A stretch of 6,748 nucleotides of DNA, taken from the NCBI GenBank assembly GCA_005883245.1, contig VAXT01000156.1, positions 1 to 6,748 on the forward strand, given 5' to 3'. Positions 5,816 through 6,748 of this stretch are shown in pieces. The translations under genes and the position numbers were made by a program. The notes beneath the pieces were generated by a model. The model ran no database searches. It was not told where the DNA came from and worked only from the letters and a program-made list of their open reading frames with translations. Within the stretch, counting starts at the first letter, position 1. Every line of letters begins with the position of its first letter. This DNA is from Actinomycetota bacterium. GTDB lineage: Bacteria > Actinomycetota > Thermoleophilia > Gaiellales > Gaiellaceae.

Positions 5816-6748
5816 AGGTCGATCAGGACCTTGAGCGCCTCGCGCTCGTTCATCTCGCGATATCCGTCGGGCACCTCGTCGAGGCTCGCCACCCGGTCGA
5901 AGACGCGGCCGGGCTCGATCGTGCCCTCGAGGACGTCCGGCAGGAGCTGCTCGATGTAAGCCCGTGCCGGAGCGGGCCCTCCGGCGATGGTGACGTTCTT
6001 GAAGAAGATCTCCCCGCCCAGCGGAATCGAGTCCTCCTGCGGGACGCCGACGCGTCCGACGGCACCACCGGGACGGGCGATCTGAAGCGCCGTGATCGTC
6101 GACTGCTCCAGCCCGACGCACTCGAGAACGGAATGCGCCCCCAGGCCGTCGGTGAGCTCGTGGACACGCTCGACCGCCTCGTCGCCCCGCTCGCTCACGA
6201 CGTCTGTCGCCCCAAACTCTTCCGCCAGCGCGGTCCGACCGGCGTGGCGGCCCAGGATGATGATTCGCTCCGCACCGAGTCGGCGCGCAGCGATCACTCC
6301 GCATAGCCCAACGGCGCCGTCGCCGACGACCGCCACCGTCTTCCCGGAGCCGGCCTGGGCCGAGAGAGCCGCGTAATGGCCCGTCGCCATGACGTCCGAG
6401 AGCGTGAGCAGCGAGGGCATCAGCTCGTCGTCCGGCCCCACCGGCAGCACGACCAGCGTGCCGTCCGCCTGCGGGACGCGAACCGCTTCACCCTGGCCGC
6501 CGTCGACACCGTCGAGGCCGTACCGGCCCCCGTTGAGGCACGAGGTGTGCAGCCCCTCGCGGCAGAAGACGCAGGTCCCGTCCGACCACACGAACGGTGT
6601 GAGGACGAGGTCGCCGGCTTTCAGCGTGCGGACCTCGTCGCCCGCGTCCTCGACGACGCCGATGAACTCGTGGCCCATGCGGCGGCCGGTCTCGGTGGAC
6701 TCCATCTGGTTGTAGGGCCAGAGGTCGCTTCCGCAGATCGCGGAGCGG
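5812..6748 (-). CDS. Zinc-dependent alcohol dehydrogenase family protein (MDR), N-terminus outside window
   Basis: Reading leftward from the window edge, 311 residues are present. The frame is open to the edge and starts RSAICGSDLWPY, so the internal ATG at 6705 is not the real start; about 35-40 N-terminal residues are missing against the usual 345-350. Catalytic-zinc ligands are visible as Cys in CGSD and His-Glu in GHEFIG. A structural-zinc lobe follows with three cysteines (GTCVFCREGLHTSC); the first of the usual four appears to be Ser. The Rossmann fold carries the glycine motif VVGDGAVG. The second strand ends ILGRHAGR, with no acidic residue where NAD-specific enzymes have Asp, which hints at NADP but is not decisive. 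ECVG and GRVGVPQED follow as in MDR enzymes. The reaction is probably reversible alcohol-aldehyde or ketone oxidoreduction in the cytoplasm; the substrate is unknown. The gene is convergent with the GTPase and its regulation is out of view. Confidence 0.92.
   Translation of the reverse strand, partial: RSAICGSDLWPYNQMESTETGRRMGHEFIGVVEDAGDEVRTLKAGDLVLTPFVWSDGTCVFCREGLHTSCLNGGRYGLDGVDGGQGEAVRVPQADGTLVVLPVGPDDELMPSLLTLSDVMATGHYAALSAQAGSGKTVAVVGDGAVGLCGVIAARRLGAERIIILGRHAGRTALAEEFGATDVVSERGDEAVERVHELTDGLGAHSVLECVGLEQSTITALQIARPGGAVGRVGVPQEDSIPLGGEIFFKNVTIAGGPAPARAYIEQLLPDVLEGTIEPGRVFDRVASLDEVPDGYREMNEREALKVLIDL

Noticed and set aside
5183..6304. Large minus-strand and plus-strand open frames across the GTPase/dehydrogenase junction
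   Set aside because: Both are shadows; the true frames on each strand carry conserved motifs and end at the shared CTAG.

Overview
The window looks like chromosomal DNA from a very GC-rich bacterium, most likely an actinobacterium. The support is strong G/C preference at third codon positions, GTG starts, an apparently leaderless gene, and a translation-factor GTPase of the TetM/OtrA type common in that phylum. Placement in the Thermoleophilia is a guess from the feel of the small proteins. No mobile element, CRISPR array, phage gene or toxin-antitoxin pair is visible.

Layout, left to right. Positions 10-197 (-) hold a 62-residue hypothetical protein broken by one missing base. A tRNA-Leu(CAG) lies at 282-365 (-). 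A large secreted subtilisin-family protease runs 520-2904 (+). Convergent to it is a 79-residue single-pass membrane protein (2901-3140, -) with a clear promoter and probably no 5' leader. Upstream on the same strand is a small frame-disrupted gene (3182-3336, -). Divergent from that is a HIT-family gene (3357-3699, +) whose histidine-triad segment is deleted. Next come a promoter, a short upstream ORF and a ribosomal-protection-type GTPase (3804-5815, +) split by a one-base deletion. A zinc-dependent alcohol dehydrogenase (5812-6748, -) runs off the right edge without its N-terminus.

The genes do not form one pathway: housekeeping (tRNA), secreted proteolysis, ribosome protection and redox metabolism sit side by side in short units on alternating strands. 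Packing is tight. Both convergent pairs (subtilase/membrane protein and GTPase/dehydrogenase) share their stop codons within one CTAG tetranucleotide.

The most important caution is that four of the eight main protein genes carry frame breaks. Several of these are single-base changes in short G or C runs, so sequencing or assembly error should be excluded before calling pseudogenes. The most interesting regulatory structure is the upstream ORF with its own strong ribosome binding site overlapping the start of the GTPase gene, which resembles leader-peptide control of antibiotic-response genes. I see no convincing undescribed multi-gene system.
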